A stretch of 64,000 bases of DNA from DASXUX01 sp036504595. GTDB taxonomy: Bacteria; Planctomycetota; SZUA-567; H5-PLA8. Location of the stretch: contig DASXUX010000095.1 in NCBI GenBank assembly GCA_036504595.1, positions 496,001-560,000 on the forward strand, in the 5' to 3' direction. Every line of letters starts with the position of its first letter. Within the stretch, counting starts at the first letter, position 1. A program made the position numbers and the translations under genes. The notes beneath the pieces were generated by a model that made no database searches, was not told the origin of the DNA, and saw only the letters and a list, made by a program, of their open reading frames with translations. Positions 10,200-18,590 of the stretch are shown here, piece after piece.

Positions 10200-10378
10200 G
10201 TGTCAAAGACCAAGCCAAACAGGTCATAGATTCGCTACCGGAAAACGTCTCGATGGACGATGTTCTGCATGCGTTGTACGTGCACATCAAGTTCGCGCGA
10301 GGCGAAGCGGAGATTCGGGCCGGTCGGGGTATCTCGCACATCAAGGCGGCAAGAAGGCTAAAGAAATGGGTCAGGTGA
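10196..10378 (+). CDS. Small antitoxin-like protein (orphan)
   Basis: A 60-residue acidic/basic helical protein. ATG overlaps the stop of the giant gene by 4 nt. The pattern (an N-terminal VKDQAKQVIDSLPEN stretch, then DDVLHALYVHIKFARGEAEIRAGRGISH, then a basic KAARRLKKW tail) matches small antitoxins often paired with RelE/ParE toxins. That assignment rests on family resemblance only. No toxin gene is next to it: downstream lies a DUF1080 gene on the opposite strand. It may be an orphan antitoxin, or one that acts with a distant toxin. Its position as the last gene of the giant-protein operon is unusual. Confidence 0.6.
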   Translation: MSVKDQAKQVIDSLPENVSMDDVLHALYVHIKFARGEAEIRAGRGISHIKAARRLKKWVR

Positions 10379-10401
10379 TCTGGGCGCGCTTGCGCCGATC
10401 A

Positions 10402-10437
10402 CGACTCACCACTCCACCACTCACCAATCACCACTCA
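10402..10437. repeat. Heptamer cassette (CCACTCA type) between convergent genes
   Basis: Five CCACTCA-like 7-nt units with one 1-nt slip end three bases before the stop codon of the minus-strand DUF1080 gene. They fill most of the 62-nt gap between two convergent genes. Confidence 0.65.
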
Positions 10438-10440
10438 CCG

Positions 10441-11271
10441 TTACTGGTCCTCATAGTCCTTGATCGGCCGGATCCAAATGTTGCGGTAGCGAACGGCATT
10501 GCCGTGCTCCTGCAGCAGCAGCGGGCCTTTGGGTGGATGCTCGGTGTACTTGGGCAGAGCGCGGTGAGCCATCGCGCCCAGGATTTCGGTGTGGTTGTGG
10601 ACGAGCACGCCATTGTGGAGAACGGTGACGTATGCCGGCTTATCGAGTTTGCCGTCTTTGAATTTCGGCGCGGTGAAAATGATGTCGTATACCTGCCACT
10701 GCCCGGGCTTGCGGGATGCGTTCACGAGCGGCGGGTATTGGCCGTAGATCGACGCAGCCTGGCCGTCGGCGTAGATGCCGCCCTGATATGAATCGAAGAC
10801 CTGGATCTCATATTTGCCAAAAAAGATCACGCCGCTGTTGCCGCGGTTCATGATGTCGCCGGTCGGAGGATCTGGCGCGGCCCATTCGATGTGAAGCTGC
10901 ACGTCGCCGAATTGCTCCTTCGTCAGAATGTTGCCCTTGCCCGGTGTCGATTCGGCGTAACCGTTCTCGACCTTCCAGGCCGCAGGCCCGCCGTTGCCGC
11001 TCTGCCATTTGGACAGATCGGTGCCATCGAAAAGAATGATGGCGTCCGACGGCGGCTTGCCGGGCGTTTCGGGCGTGCTAAAGCTGCCGGGATCGACGGC
11101 GGGCGCTTGCGGCCGGTCGCTGTCGTGCACGTGCCACTTGCCGCCGGGAAGCATGGGCGTGTCTTTGTAGCCGACCTTGGGCTTCGGTTTCGGCGCGTCT
11201 TCCCCTCGAACCGGAGCGACAGCGAAGGTCGGAAGGATCACAGCGAGTGCCAAGGCATAAATGAGTCTCAT
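10441..11271 (-). CDS. Exported DUF1080 protein (3-keto-disaccharide hydrolase-like)
   Basis: 276 residues. The start at 11271 is chosen because it gives a clean signal peptide (MRLIYALALAVILPTFAVAP) and has the ribosome site AGGAG a few bases upstream; a longer frame reaches 11415 without either. The mature region carries the DUF1080 hallmarks: IILFDGTDLSKWQ, then GDVQLHIEW, RGNSGVIFFGKYEIQVFDSY, WQVYDIIFTAP and a C-terminal PLLLQEHGNAVRYRNIWIRP. The family is a concanavalin-like beta-jellyroll found in exported polysaccharide-degrading systems. Some members hydrolyse 3-keto-glycosides made by Gfo/Idh/MocA oxidoreductases, and such an oxidoreductase lies at 17036-18325. The substrate here is unknown. 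Confidence 0.9.
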   Translation of the reverse strand: MRLIYALALAVILPTFAVAPVRGEDAPKPKPKVGYKDTPMLPGGKWHVHDSDRPQAPAVDPGSFSTPETPGKPPSDAIILFDGTDLSKWQSGNGGPAAWKVENGYAESTPGKGNILTKEQFGDVQLHIEWAAPDPPTGDIMNRGNSGVIFFGKYEIQVFDSYQGGIYADGQAASIYGQYPPLVNASRKPGQWQVYDIIFTAPKFKDGKLDKPAYVTVLHNGVLVHNHTEILGAMAHRALPKYTEHPPKGPLLLQEHGNAVRYRNIWIRPIKDYEDQ

Positions 11272-11417
11272 TGTCTTCTCCTGTGTTTTAGAGTGAATAC
11301 ACCGCGACGAGCTCAGCGCATGGAGCTTGGCATATGCTCGTGTCCCGAGTATCTTCCTGGCAGTCCAGCGCGTCTGACGCGCGGGGCCCAACGTGGCCGA
11401 CGAGGGCACAACCATCC

Positions 11418-12815
11418 ATGTCTTTCTTGAAGCTCGCCTCCATCATCGGTCTGATTTGCGTCGCGGTTCCAGGCTTGGCGCAAGACGACAAAGCCGAAAC
11501 GATCGTTGCCGGTCGCGCGGACTTGCAGGTGGTCATCGAAGCCGATGGCACGCTGGAGCCGCTCAAACGCAAGAAGCTGCGGATTCTCCCGGACGAGTTT
11601 GCCGGGCCCTATACGGTCACAGAGATCGTTCCTTCCGGCCAGGCCGTTGAAGCGGGCGCTATTCTGGCGCGAATGGAGACGGCGACGCTGGAGCGGTGGA
11701 TTCGCGGCGGCCAAGAGGCTCTGGACGCGGCCAAGGCCAAGCTGCAGACAACGCGGGATGAGCTTGACTCGCTGAAAACGGGCAATCGGCTGAAGCTTGA
11801 GCGCATGGATCAGGATCTGAAGCAGGCCGAGCGCGATGTCAAAGTGTTCGAGAAATTTGGGGATGAGCAGTGGATGCGCGGCAAGGAGCTGGCCATCCGG
11901 CAGAACCAGCATTACCAGGAGAACCGGGAGCAGGAGCTGTCGCAATTGGAGAAGATGTACAAGGACGCGCAGCTCTCCAGCGACACGAAAGAGATCGTGC
12001 TGCAACGAGCCAGGCGCGATGCTGAGTTGGGCCGCGAAGGCTTGGCGCTCCTGCAGAAGACGGGGCAGCAGTTGAAGGAGTTCGACTATCCCACGCAGAA
12101 GGAAAAACTCGCGCGCGCGATCGAGCAGAAGAAGCAGGACATCGATCTGGTCAAAGCCGGCGTCCGGACGGCGGAAGCGCAGAAGGGCGAGGAAATGAAG
12201 GCCGCCGAACGCGCCGTGCGCGACAACGACGAACGCATGGCGCGACTGCGCGGCGATATGGATCTGCTGACGGTGAAGGCGCCTTTCGCAGGAGTGTTCC
12301 GGCACTCTGGAATTGAAGTCGGAGACAAAGTCGGCCCGAACGCGGTGTTTGCAGAAGTGCTCGAAACCACTCATTTCGAAATCCGGTTCTTGCTTGGGCT
12401 CCGGGAACTGCAGGCCGTTCATCCCGGCGACAGTTTGAAGGTGAAACTGCCGGAGATCGCCGACGCGGAAGTCGATGGAAAGATCGAAGAGGTGGCGCTG
12501 ACCGCTTCTCCCGATGACAAAGGCGGCCCGCCACGATACCTGGTCCGAGCCAAGCTGGACGACAACAAGACCTTCCGACATGGCGCTCGGGGGCGCGCGG
12601 AGATTCGCGGCGAAAAACTGAAGAAGGTCATCGCCATCCCGCGGCGCGCCATATTTGCAGAAGACGGAAAAACGTTCTGCCGCGTACGCGCAGACGCGGG
12701 CGTAACCAAACGCGAATTGACGGTAGGACTCGGCGACCGTGAACAGGTCCAAGTTGTGCGTGGCTTAAGCGAAGGCGAGATCGTGATCGTGAAGGAAGCC
12801 AAGGAAACAAAGTAG
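11418..12815 (+). CDS. Periplasmic adaptor of HlyD/RND membrane-fusion type
   Basis: 465 residues from ATG 11418. An upstream in-frame ATG at 11334 would put a non-signal stretch in front, so 11418 is preferred. A signal peptide (MSFLKLASIIGLICVAVPGLAQ) is followed by the first half of a barrel-sandwich (IEADGTLEPL ... VPSGQAVEAGAILARME). A long coiled-coil hairpin follows (about 80-260, rich in K/E/Q heptads), then the return half VKAPFAGVFRHSGIEVGDKVGPNAVFAEV, a beta-barrel and a membrane-proximal domain. Such adaptors link an inner-membrane transporter to an outer-membrane channel. No transporter gene is adjacent, so the partner is unknown. Two bases separate it from the toroid gene downstream, which suggests co-transcription. 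Confidence 0.85.
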   Translation: MSFLKLASIIGLICVAVPGLAQDDKAETIVAGRADLQVVIEADGTLEPLKRKKLRILPDEFAGPYTVTEIVPSGQAVEAGAILARMETATLERWIRGGQEALDAAKAKLQTTRDELDSLKTGNRLKLERMDQDLKQAERDVKVFEKFGDEQWMRGKELAIRQNQHYQENREQELSQLEKMYKDAQLSSDTKEIVLQRARRDAELGREGLALLQKTGQQLKEFDYPTQKEKLARAIEQKKQDIDLVKAGVRTAEAQKGEEMKAAERAVRDNDERMARLRGDMDLLTVKAPFAGVFRHSGIEVGDKVGPNAVFAEVLETTHFEIRFLLGLRELQAVHPGDSLKVKLPEIADAEVDGKIEEVALTASPDDKGGPPRYLVRAKLDDNKTFRHGARGRAEIRGEKLKKVIAIPRRAIFAEDGKTFCRVRADAGVTKRELTVGLGDREQVQVVRGLSEGEIVIVKEAKETK

Positions 12816-12817
12816 GC

Positions 12818-13990
12818 ATGCGCGCATTGCTGATCTTCCTGTTGCTGATTTCGGCATCCACCTGGGCTGCTGAGTCCGCCACGCCGCCGGGCAGCGCGGT
12901 TCTGCCGGAAGCTCCGCCCGCGGAGACGATCGACGCGACGTACAAGAAAGGCGTCGCGTATCTGCTGAACAGCCAGAACAAGGACGGCTCCTGGGGATCG
13001 TTCGAGAGCGCCCGTCCGAATGAAGTGATGCTCGGCACGGTTGCGTCGTATTCGGCGTTCGGCGATGCCACGACCGGACTGTGCGTCATGGCGCTGCTCG
13101 GTCCCGCGCGCGATAATCCCGCAGCCGCTCGCGCGCTGGAGAAAGGCGCCAAATATCTGTTCGACAGGCCCGCTGTAAAACGCGCAACCGGCGATGTGCT
13201 GTACAGCGTGTGGACGCAGATCTATGTGCTGGAAGCCGCATGCGCCGTCTTGAGCGAACCACGCTTGTCGAAACTGCACGACGGAGCGCGCAAAACGGCG
13301 CGCAGGCAGATCGAAACGTTCGGACAGATCCAAGGCAGCGAAGGCGGCTTCGGCTATTACGATTTCAAGTTCGCGGGCTCGCATCCGACGGGCAGCGAAA
13401 GCTGCAGCTTCGCGACGGCGGCGGCATTGATCGCTCTCCAGCACGCCGCCGCTGCGGGCATTCAAGTTCCTGAACAGCTTGTGCAGGATGCGCTGGCGAG
13501 CGTCGCGCGCTTGCGGCTAGGGACGGGCGCGTATATCTACGGCGTGTACGCGCAAAACGCTCCTCAGCGCCTTTACAACGACATCAAGGGCTCGCTGGGT
13601 CGTTCGCAAGTCTGCAACTTAGCGTTGTGGCGGCATCAATCCACAGTGACGCAGGAGGATTTGAGCGCCGGGCTGAAGAATCTGTTCCAGTACCATCATT
13701 TCATCGAGATGGGCAAAGGCCGGCCGTATCCGCACGAAAGCTGGTACTACACGGCCGGATACTATTTCTTCTTCGGTCACTACTACGCCGCGCAGGTGGC
13801 TCAAGTCCTTCCTGCCGAGCAGGGGGCAAAATATCTTGCCGCGCTGCAAAGCGTGATGTGCCGCTTGCAGGACGCCGACGGATCGTGGTGGGACTTTCCA
13901 CTGTACGGCTACCACAAAGCCTACGGGACCGCATTCGCTCTGCTGACGCTGGAGACTGCCAGCCGGCCGAAGACCGTGCCGCTGCGCTGA
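12818..13990 (+). CDS. Exported alpha/alpha-toroid protein (prenyltransferase/squalene-cyclase-like repeats)
   Basis: 390 residues with a signal peptide (MRALLIFLLLISASTWAA). Repeats typical of terpene-cyclase/prenyltransferase alpha/alpha barrels are visible: YLLNSQNKDGSWGSF near residue 50, EGGFGYYDF near 177, and LQDADGSWWDFPLYGYHKAYGTAFALL at the C-terminus. No DxDD squalene-cyclase catalytic motif was seen, so cyclase activity is unlikely. Exported toroids of this kind are common in PVC-group genomes and lack an assigned function. The gene follows the adaptor gene by 2 nt and precedes the DUF4832 gene by 12 nt. Confidence 0.8.
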   Translation: MRALLIFLLLISASTWAAESATPPGSAVLPEAPPAETIDATYKKGVAYLLNSQNKDGSWGSFESARPNEVMLGTVASYSAFGDATTGLCVMALLGPARDNPAAARALEKGAKYLFDRPAVKRATGDVLYSVWTQIYVLEAACAVLSEPRLSKLHDGARKTARRQIETFGQIQGSEGGFGYYDFKFAGSHPTGSESCSFATAAALIALQHAAAAGIQVPEQLVQDALASVARLRLGTGAYIYGVYAQNAPQRLYNDIKGSLGRSQVCNLALWRHQSTVTQEDLSAGLKNLFQYHHFIEMGKGRPYPHESWYYTAGYYFFFGHYYAAQVAQVLPAEQGAKYLAALQSVMCRLQDADGSWWDFPLYGYHKAYGTAFALLTLETASRPKTVPLR

Positions 13991-14002
13991 TGAGGAGACG
14001 CC

Positions 14003-15358
14003 ATGGCTGAAGTCGTGCGCCGTTTCCGCCCTACCCCGACCAACGAAGATCTGGGCAACCCGCACAAGGGCTGCTGCACGTTTCAGCACTTCAGCGGGGA
14101 CGAACTGTTTCCCGGCACCACGTGGTCCGAAGAAGGGCCGCTTGTTTTTCCCGCGCCCAAGCAGTTGCCGGTCATCGATGGCTACCTGCCATCTACCGTT
14201 TCCTACTGCCGCTGGTTCTGGACCGTCATGGAGCCGGAAAAGGGCCGCTACGATTTTTCGATGATCGACAAAGCGCTCGAAACGTGCGCTCAGCGCGGGC
14301 AGACGCTGGCAGTGCGATTGATGGCGTATGGATCGTCCACCCAGCCGCAGGTCCCGGTGTGGTACGCGCAAAAATATCCAATGGCTGAGCGCAAGCTGAA
14401 GAGCGCCGTGTGGCGCGTGCCGGTGCATGACGCGCCGGAATACGTCGAACACTGGGGCGGCTTTGTGCGCGAGTTCGCTCGGCGCTACGACAACAATCCG
14501 TTGCTCGAATCAATCGACGTCACCTACATCGGGCCGTGGGGCGAAGGCGACGGAGAGTGCAGCCCGGAACAGTGCCGGCGTTTTGCGCAGCTTTGGCGCG
14601 AGGCATTCAAGCGCACGCCGCGACTGTGCATGATCGGCGGCGACCAGATGCGCGCGGGGATACAGAGCGGCGCGGGTTGGCGCTGCGACTGCTTCGGCGA
14701 TCTGCGCAACGCCGGCAGCCACGAAGTTGCACGGACGAGCTCGTGGAATCACACGTTCGATCTCTATCCGTGGGAAATCCACGAGGGCGGGGCTGACGAG
14801 CAGTGGAAGAAAGCGCCCGTGCATTATGAGACCTGCTGGGTGCCGCTGGCGTGGCACCAGCAAGGCTATGACATCGATCTGATCATACAGCAAGGGCTTA
14901 AGTTCCACGGCACGTACTTCATGCCGAAGTCCACCGCGCTGCCGCAGGCCTGGATGGAGAAACTCGCGGACTTCTGCCGGCACCTTGGTTATCGCTACAT
15001 CTTCAGGCAGGCATTGCTGGACAGCAAGGTGCCCGTCGGCGGTGCGTTCATGTTCAAGTCCTGGATCGAGAACGTCGGCGTCGCGCCGATCTATCGCAAG
15101 TACGACCTCGCGATCCGCTTCCGCCAAGGCGATCTGGAAGAGATCGTCACGGTTGGCGACGTGGACATTCGCACGTGGCTGCCGGGCGACGTGTTGCTCG
15201 ACAAAAAGATCAAGCTGCCCGCGGGCCTCAAGCCCGGCTGGAGCGAACTGGCCGTCGGCCTGATCGATCCGCAGACGAAGGAAGCGCGCGTGAGCTTCGC
15301 CGCGAAGGAGGTTTTCTCGAACCGCTGGCTGGCGCTGGGGGGAATTGAAGTGGTGTGA
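14003..15358 (+). CDS. DUF4832-type glycoside-hydrolase-like protein
   Basis: 451 residues. ATG follows GAGGAG at good spacing. The pattern NPHKGCCTFQHF, SYCRWFWTVMEPEKGRYDFSMIDKALETCAQRGQTLAVRLM, VPVWYAQKYP and TYIGPWGEGDGE matches the TIM-barrel part of DUF4832/GH42-like proteins. The C-terminal 120 residues (GGAFMFKSWIENVGVAPIYRKYDLAIRF and onward) look like the DUF4832 beta-sandwich. No signal peptide was found, in contrast to its neighbours. A role in carbohydrate breakdown is inferred from the family. Confidence 0.8.
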   Translation: MAEVVRRFRPTPTNEDLGNPHKGCCTFQHFSGDELFPGTTWSEEGPLVFPAPKQLPVIDGYLPSTVSYCRWFWTVMEPEKGRYDFSMIDKALETCAQRGQTLAVRLMAYGSSTQPQVPVWYAQKYPMAERKLKSAVWRVPVHDAPEYVEHWGGFVREFARRYDNNPLLESIDVTYIGPWGEGDGECSPEQCRRFAQLWREAFKRTPRLCMIGGDQMRAGIQSGAGWRCDCFGDLRNAGSHEVARTSSWNHTFDLYPWEIHEGGADEQWKKAPVHYETCWVPLAWHQQGYDIDLIIQQGLKFHGTYFMPKSTALPQAWMEKLADFCRHLGYRYIFRQALLDSKVPVGGAFMFKSWIENVGVAPIYRKYDLAIRFRQGDLEEIVTVGDVDIRTWLPGDVLLDKKIKLPAGLKPGWSELAVGLIDPQTKEARVSFAAKEVFSNRWLALGGIEVV

Positions 15359-15364
15359 TCAATT

Positions 15365-15405
15365 TGTGCCACGGGCAGCCTCTGTTAGCCGTTGGCTGCC
15401 CGTGC
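15365..15405. repeat. 41-nt hairpin repeat, copy 1
   Basis: It starts 7 nt after the DUF4832 stop codon. CACGGGCAGCC pairs with GGCTGCCCGTG around a 13-nt loop. It is identical over 41 nt to 19567-19607 after galE. The outer stem ACGGGC and GCCCGT match the 24-nt module at 6369. It may act as a 3'-end stem-loop. The rest of this 249-base gap is AT-richer (15470-15545) and probably holds the promoter of the next gene, but I cannot place boxes. Confidence 0.75.
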
Positions 15406-15607
15406 CTACGCGCGTGACGAGTGACGGGTGGAATGGCTGGCGACGAGCTTTCGCTCACCAAATACCGCTGACTATTTTTCGAAATATCATCAAGCTGCTC
15501 CCTTTCTTCGCCGAAAATAAAAGAGTCAAAATCTGTTATATGACACTGGCTGGGTGGGGGGTGCTCGCCGCGACCCGGAGAGCGGAACCCTGTGGAGGGG
15601 GGAAGAC

Positions 15608-16375
15608 ATGGCAACGGAAGTCCGGGCCAATTTCATGCACGTGGCTCTGGTGTTGTCATTGGGCGCGGCGGGCACCCTGATCGGCTGCACTCTCGTCCTG
15701 GCCAATACGTACAAAGCAAGGCTCGAACATCCCAAAAAGATGGAGCAGTCCCTGGCGGTCACCGGTTCAGCCCGCAAACGTATTCACTCCGACCTCGCCG
15801 TCTGGCGCATCTCGCTCAGCGGCAGCGGCGAGGACCTGAAGTCCGGCTACGCGGCCTTGAAATCCGCCACCGAAAAAGTCAGCAAGTTCCTCGACGGCCA
15901 CAAATTCACTCCGCAGGAAATCGCCCTCGGCGCGATCACTTCGCAGCCCAAGTACGCGATGGACCGCCGCGGCAACGAAACACGCGAGCAGGTCGGCTAC
16001 AAGCTCGACCGCACCTTCACGGTCAGTTGCCCGCGCGTGGAAGCCGTCGCCAGCGCCGCGTCGGAAGTTACGGAACTCATTCAAGACGGACTGGAAGTCG
16101 TCTCCTCCGCGCCGGAGTACTACTACACAAAGATCGGCGACCTCAAAATCGAGATGATTGGCGAAGCCTCCAAAGACGCACGCAGCCGTGCCGATCAGAT
16201 CGTCACTCAGGCCGGTTGCGGCATTGGCGAAGTCCGCACGGCTCGCATGGGTGTCCTTCAGATCACGTGCCCCGAATCCACCGAAGTCAAGAGCGAAGGC
16301 ATTTACGATACGAGCACCATCGAAAAAGACGTGACCGCTGTTGTTGCGCTCAGCTTTGCGCTGGTGAACCGATAG
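15608..16375 (+). CDS. SIMPL-domain (DUF541) membrane-anchored protein
   Basis: 255 residues. Start at 15608 is chosen for the strong GGAGGGG site just upstream. One N-terminal membrane helix (about 10-32, VALVLSLGAAGTLIGCTLVL) anchors an extracytoplasmic SIMPL domain: SLAVTGSARKRIHSDLAVWRISLSG, SEVTELIQDGLEV, YYYTKIGDLKIEMIGEASKDARSRADQI and the closing DVTAVVALSFAL. SIMPL/DUF541 proteins are widespread and were named after a mouse signalling protein; the bacterial role is unclear. It stands alone ahead of the toxin-antitoxin pair. Confidence 0.9.
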   Translation: MATEVRANFMHVALVLSLGAAGTLIGCTLVLANTYKARLEHPKKMEQSLAVTGSARKRIHSDLAVWRISLSGSGEDLKSGYAALKSATEKVSKFLDGHKFTPQEIALGAITSQPKYAMDRRGNETREQVGYKLDRTFTVSCPRVEAVASAASEVTELIQDGLEVVSSAPEYYYTKIGDLKIEMIGEASKDARSRADQIVTQAGCGIGEVRTARMGVLQITCPESTEVKSEGIYDTSTIEKDVTAVVALSFALVNR

Positions 16376-16447
16376 CAAGAACCGTCTCCGAGAGCAGACT
16401 TGTTTCTCAACGGCCCGCCAGTATTGTGAATGTAGCGAGGTGCATTG

Positions 16448-16669
16448 ATGAACTCCCCCATGATTGTTGGCCAGCCCCGCGGCAAACTGAAAGAGGTCGT
16501 GGATAAGGTTTCCCGGACCAACCAGCCGGTCACTGTCCAGACCAAGAGCGGTAAGGCCGTCAAAGTGATCCCGGTGCCCAAGCCCATCGGCCACCGCAAG
16601 GGCATACCCATCTATCGTGCCGAAGACATTCAGTATCTTTACCTCGACCACCCGTATTGGTTTGAATAG
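16448..16669 (+). CDS. Phd/YefM-like antitoxin
   Basis: 73 residues from ATG 16448, with GCGAGG upstream. The N-terminal part (GKLKEVVDKVSRTNQPVTVQTKSGKAVKVIPVP) is the DNA-binding fold pattern of Phd/YefM antitoxins. The C-terminal tail (GIPIYRAEDIQYLYLDHPYWFE) would be the toxin-neutralising extension. Two bases separate it from the PemK-like gene downstream, the usual order for a type II module with autorepression. Confidence 0.75.
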   Translation: MNSPMIVGQPRGKLKEVVDKVSRTNQPVTVQTKSGKAVKVIPVPKPIGHRKGIPIYRAEDIQYLYLDHPYWFE

Positions 16670-16671
16670 CA

Positions 16672-16968
16672 GTGGAATTCCAGATCGTCCGCTACCCTTT
16701 CCATCTGGGCCACGCCACCTATCCCAGGCCCTGCGTCGTTATTGACGCGACCACAAGGGATATGCTGGCGATCACGACAAAGCAGTACGCGAAGTTCAAC
16801 CAGTTCATACTTCCGCAAGATCATCCGGATTTTCCGGCAACGGGTCTCGCAGAAACCTCCTACGTAATCGGCGACACCATTGCCAGAGCCGATCCTGCCG
16901 TGCGGCTGCGCAAGACCGGCGTGATCAAGGGAGACCTCGCCAAGGCGTTCACCAAATGGATTGGATAG
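16672..16968 (+). CDS. PemK/MazF-like toxin
   Basis: 98 residues with a GTG start 2 nt after the antitoxin stop. The pattern YPRPCVVIDATTRDMLAITTKQYAKF, HPDFPATGLAETSYVIGD and a final LRKTGVIKGDLAKAF fits the PemK/MazF beta-barrel family of mRNA endonucleases (RPxVVI start, TGL-SYV core, GxLxG end). The expected activity is RNA cleavage that slows growth; the cleavage sequence cannot be read from the gene. The alternative is a catalytically silent PemK-like protein. Confidence 0.7.
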   Translation: MEFQIVRYPFHLGHATYPRPCVVIDATTRDMLAITTKQYAKFNQFILPQDHPDFPATGLAETSYVIGDTIARADPAVRLRKTGVIKGDLAKAFTKWIG

Positions 16969-16971
16969 CAT

Positions 16972-17025
16972 GCGGACTGCAGATTTAATGCGGCTGTTTC
17001 CGTTCAATCCGCAATCCGGAATCGC
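16972..17025. repeat. Degenerate inverted heptamer arrays (GCAGATT / CAATCCG) between convergent genes
   Basis: GCGGACT and GCAGATT at 16972-16985 face CAATCCG, CAATCCG and GAATCGC at 17005-17025. They fill the 67-nt gap between the toxin gene and the convergent oxidoreductase gene. The unit is the same as at 23803-23837 and 54833-54961. Confidence 0.6.
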
Positions 17026-17035
17026 TGTCCCCACC

Positions 17036-18325
17036 CTATTTGAACTTGGTGAGCCCCGGCATCGGCACCGGCGGCATGGGCAGCGTGCCCCATTCGTACT
17101 TGGCCGGCGACAAATCTTCCTGCGAGTTCAGCACCTGGTCCCACGTCAGCGTCTGGCCGGTGTACGCGCACATGCGGCCCATGATCGCCATCAGCGTGCT
17201 CTTGGCCATGTAGTCGCCGTTATTGATCGGTTTGCCTGAGCGGATCGACGCGAACAACGCGTCGTGCTCGGCTTGGTACATATCCTTCTCCGAACCGTCC
17301 GGCGCGTACTTCCATTTGTTCTCGCCGGTGATTTCATGCGCGAACACGTGGCAAACGCCTTTCGTGCCGTAGAAATGATCGCTGACGTCGGGCGAGCAGC
17401 CGTTGATCTGGCGGCAGGAGCTGAAGCACTTCGCGCCGTTCTTCCATTCGAAGACGCAGTTGAAATGATCGTAGATGTTGCCGAAGAGTTCATCCGTCCG
17501 CACCTGTCGCCCGCCGTTGGCCGTGCATTTGATCGGATATTCGTCCTTCATCGCCCATGGCGCTTTGTCCAGGCTGTGAATGTGCTGTTCGACGATGTGG
17601 TCACCGGAAAGCCACGTGTAATACAGCCAGTTGCGCATCTGGAATTCCATGTCGCTCCAGTCCTTCTGGCGCGGCCGGCTCCACAGGAATCCCGTGTTGT
17701 ACGTGCACTGCATCACCTGCATTTCGCCGAGCGCTCCGTCCTGCACGCGCTTGAGCGTCTCCGCCTTGGGCTTGTCGTAACGCCAGCACAGGCCCGACAC
17801 GACGCTGAGTTTCTTCTCTTCGGCGAGTTTGCAGCTTGCGATCACGGAACGCACGCCGGGCCCGTCCACCGCGACCGGCTTCTCGGCGAAGACGTGCTTG
17901 CCGGCGTCGATGGCGGCTTTCAGGTGAGCGGGCCGGAAATGCGGCGGGCTGGCCATCACGACCACGTCCACGCCGCTCTCGACCAGCTTCTTGTAGCCGT
18001 CGATCCCGACGAACTTATGGTCGTCGTCCACCGCAACTTTGTCCGGCTTGGCTTTCTTCAGGTTCGACAGCGTGCCCTCAAGCCGATCTTTGAACGCATC
18101 GGCCAGCGCCACGAGTTTGACGTTCTTGTCCGCGTTCAGCGCCTGGTTCGCCGCTCCGCCGCCGCGACCGCCGCAACCGATCAACCCGACCTTCAGCACG
18201 TCGTCTCCGGCAGCGTACGCGCGAGTGGCTATTTTTGCCGCCAGTGCCGCGCCAGCGACCGCTGCGGCTGAAGTTTTCAGAAAATCCCGACGTGAAGAAT
18301 CAGACTGCGCGGGCGTGCGGCTCAT
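17036..18325 (-). CDS. Tat-exported Gfo/Idh/MocA family oxidoreductase
   Basis: 429 residues. The Tat signal has the twin-arginine motif SRRDFLK and a long Ala-rich h-region. A Rossmann NAD(P)-binding start follows (LKVGLIGCGGRGGGAANQAL), then the EKP catalytic-site motif (HVFAEKPVA) and the alpha/beta C-terminal domain (WLSGDHIVEQHIHSLDKAPWAMKDEYP). Such enzymes oxidise sugars at C3 or related positions with a tightly held cofactor, which explains export in folded form. The substrate is unknown. A functional link to the DUF1080 protein is plausible but they are not in one operon. The ribosome site GGAGGGAAG precedes the ATG. Confidence 0.9.
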   Translation of the reverse strand: MSRTPAQSDSSRRDFLKTSAAAVAGAALAAKIATRAYAAGDDVLKVGLIGCGGRGGGAANQALNADKNVKLVALADAFKDRLEGTLSNLKKAKPDKVAVDDDHKFVGIDGYKKLVESGVDVVVMASPPHFRPAHLKAAIDAGKHVFAEKPVAVDGPGVRSVIASCKLAEEKKLSVVSGLCWRYDKPKAETLKRVQDGALGEMQVMQCTYNTGFLWSRPRQKDWSDMEFQMRNWLYYTWLSGDHIVEQHIHSLDKAPWAMKDEYPIKCTANGGRQVRTDELFGNIYDHFNCVFEWKNGAKCFSSCRQINGCSPDVSDHFYGTKGVCHVFAHEITGENKWKYAPDGSEKDMYQAEHDALFASIRSGKPINNGDYMAKSTLMAIMGRMCAYTGQTLTWDQVLNSQEDLSPAKYEWGTLPMPPVPMPGLTKFK

Positions 18326-18485
18326 TATCTTCCCTCCGTGTGAGTTCTGGGCAATTGCCTAGAACAGTATAAACCGACAGAGCCCCAAGTCGAAGGCCGT
18401 ATCTTCGCGCTTTTCCGCAATTCCTTTGCTGTTTTGCGCACGCGGAAGATATTTGGTTTCGAAGTTACCTCGCTCGAATCCTTTT

Positions 18486-18520
18486 CCCTGAACCCTGAAC
18501 CCCGGACCCTGAACCCTGTC
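18486..18520. repeat. Heptamer cassette (CCCTGAA type, 5 units)
   Basis: Five 7-nt units (consensus CCCTGAA) lie in the 265-nt gap between the divergent oxidoreductase and galE genes. The reverse complement of the same unit recurs at 39719-39753. I see no convincing promoter boxes in the rest of this gap. Confidence 0.75.
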
Positions 18521-18590
18521 GTTTGAGTTTCGTGCTGACATTTCGCATTCGTCTGATAGCTTTTTTATGCCGACACATGGAGGACACAGC

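Noticed and set aside
12818..13990. Squalene-hopene cyclase
   Set aside because: The toroid repeats are present, but it is too short, is exported and lacks the DxDD catalytic motif.
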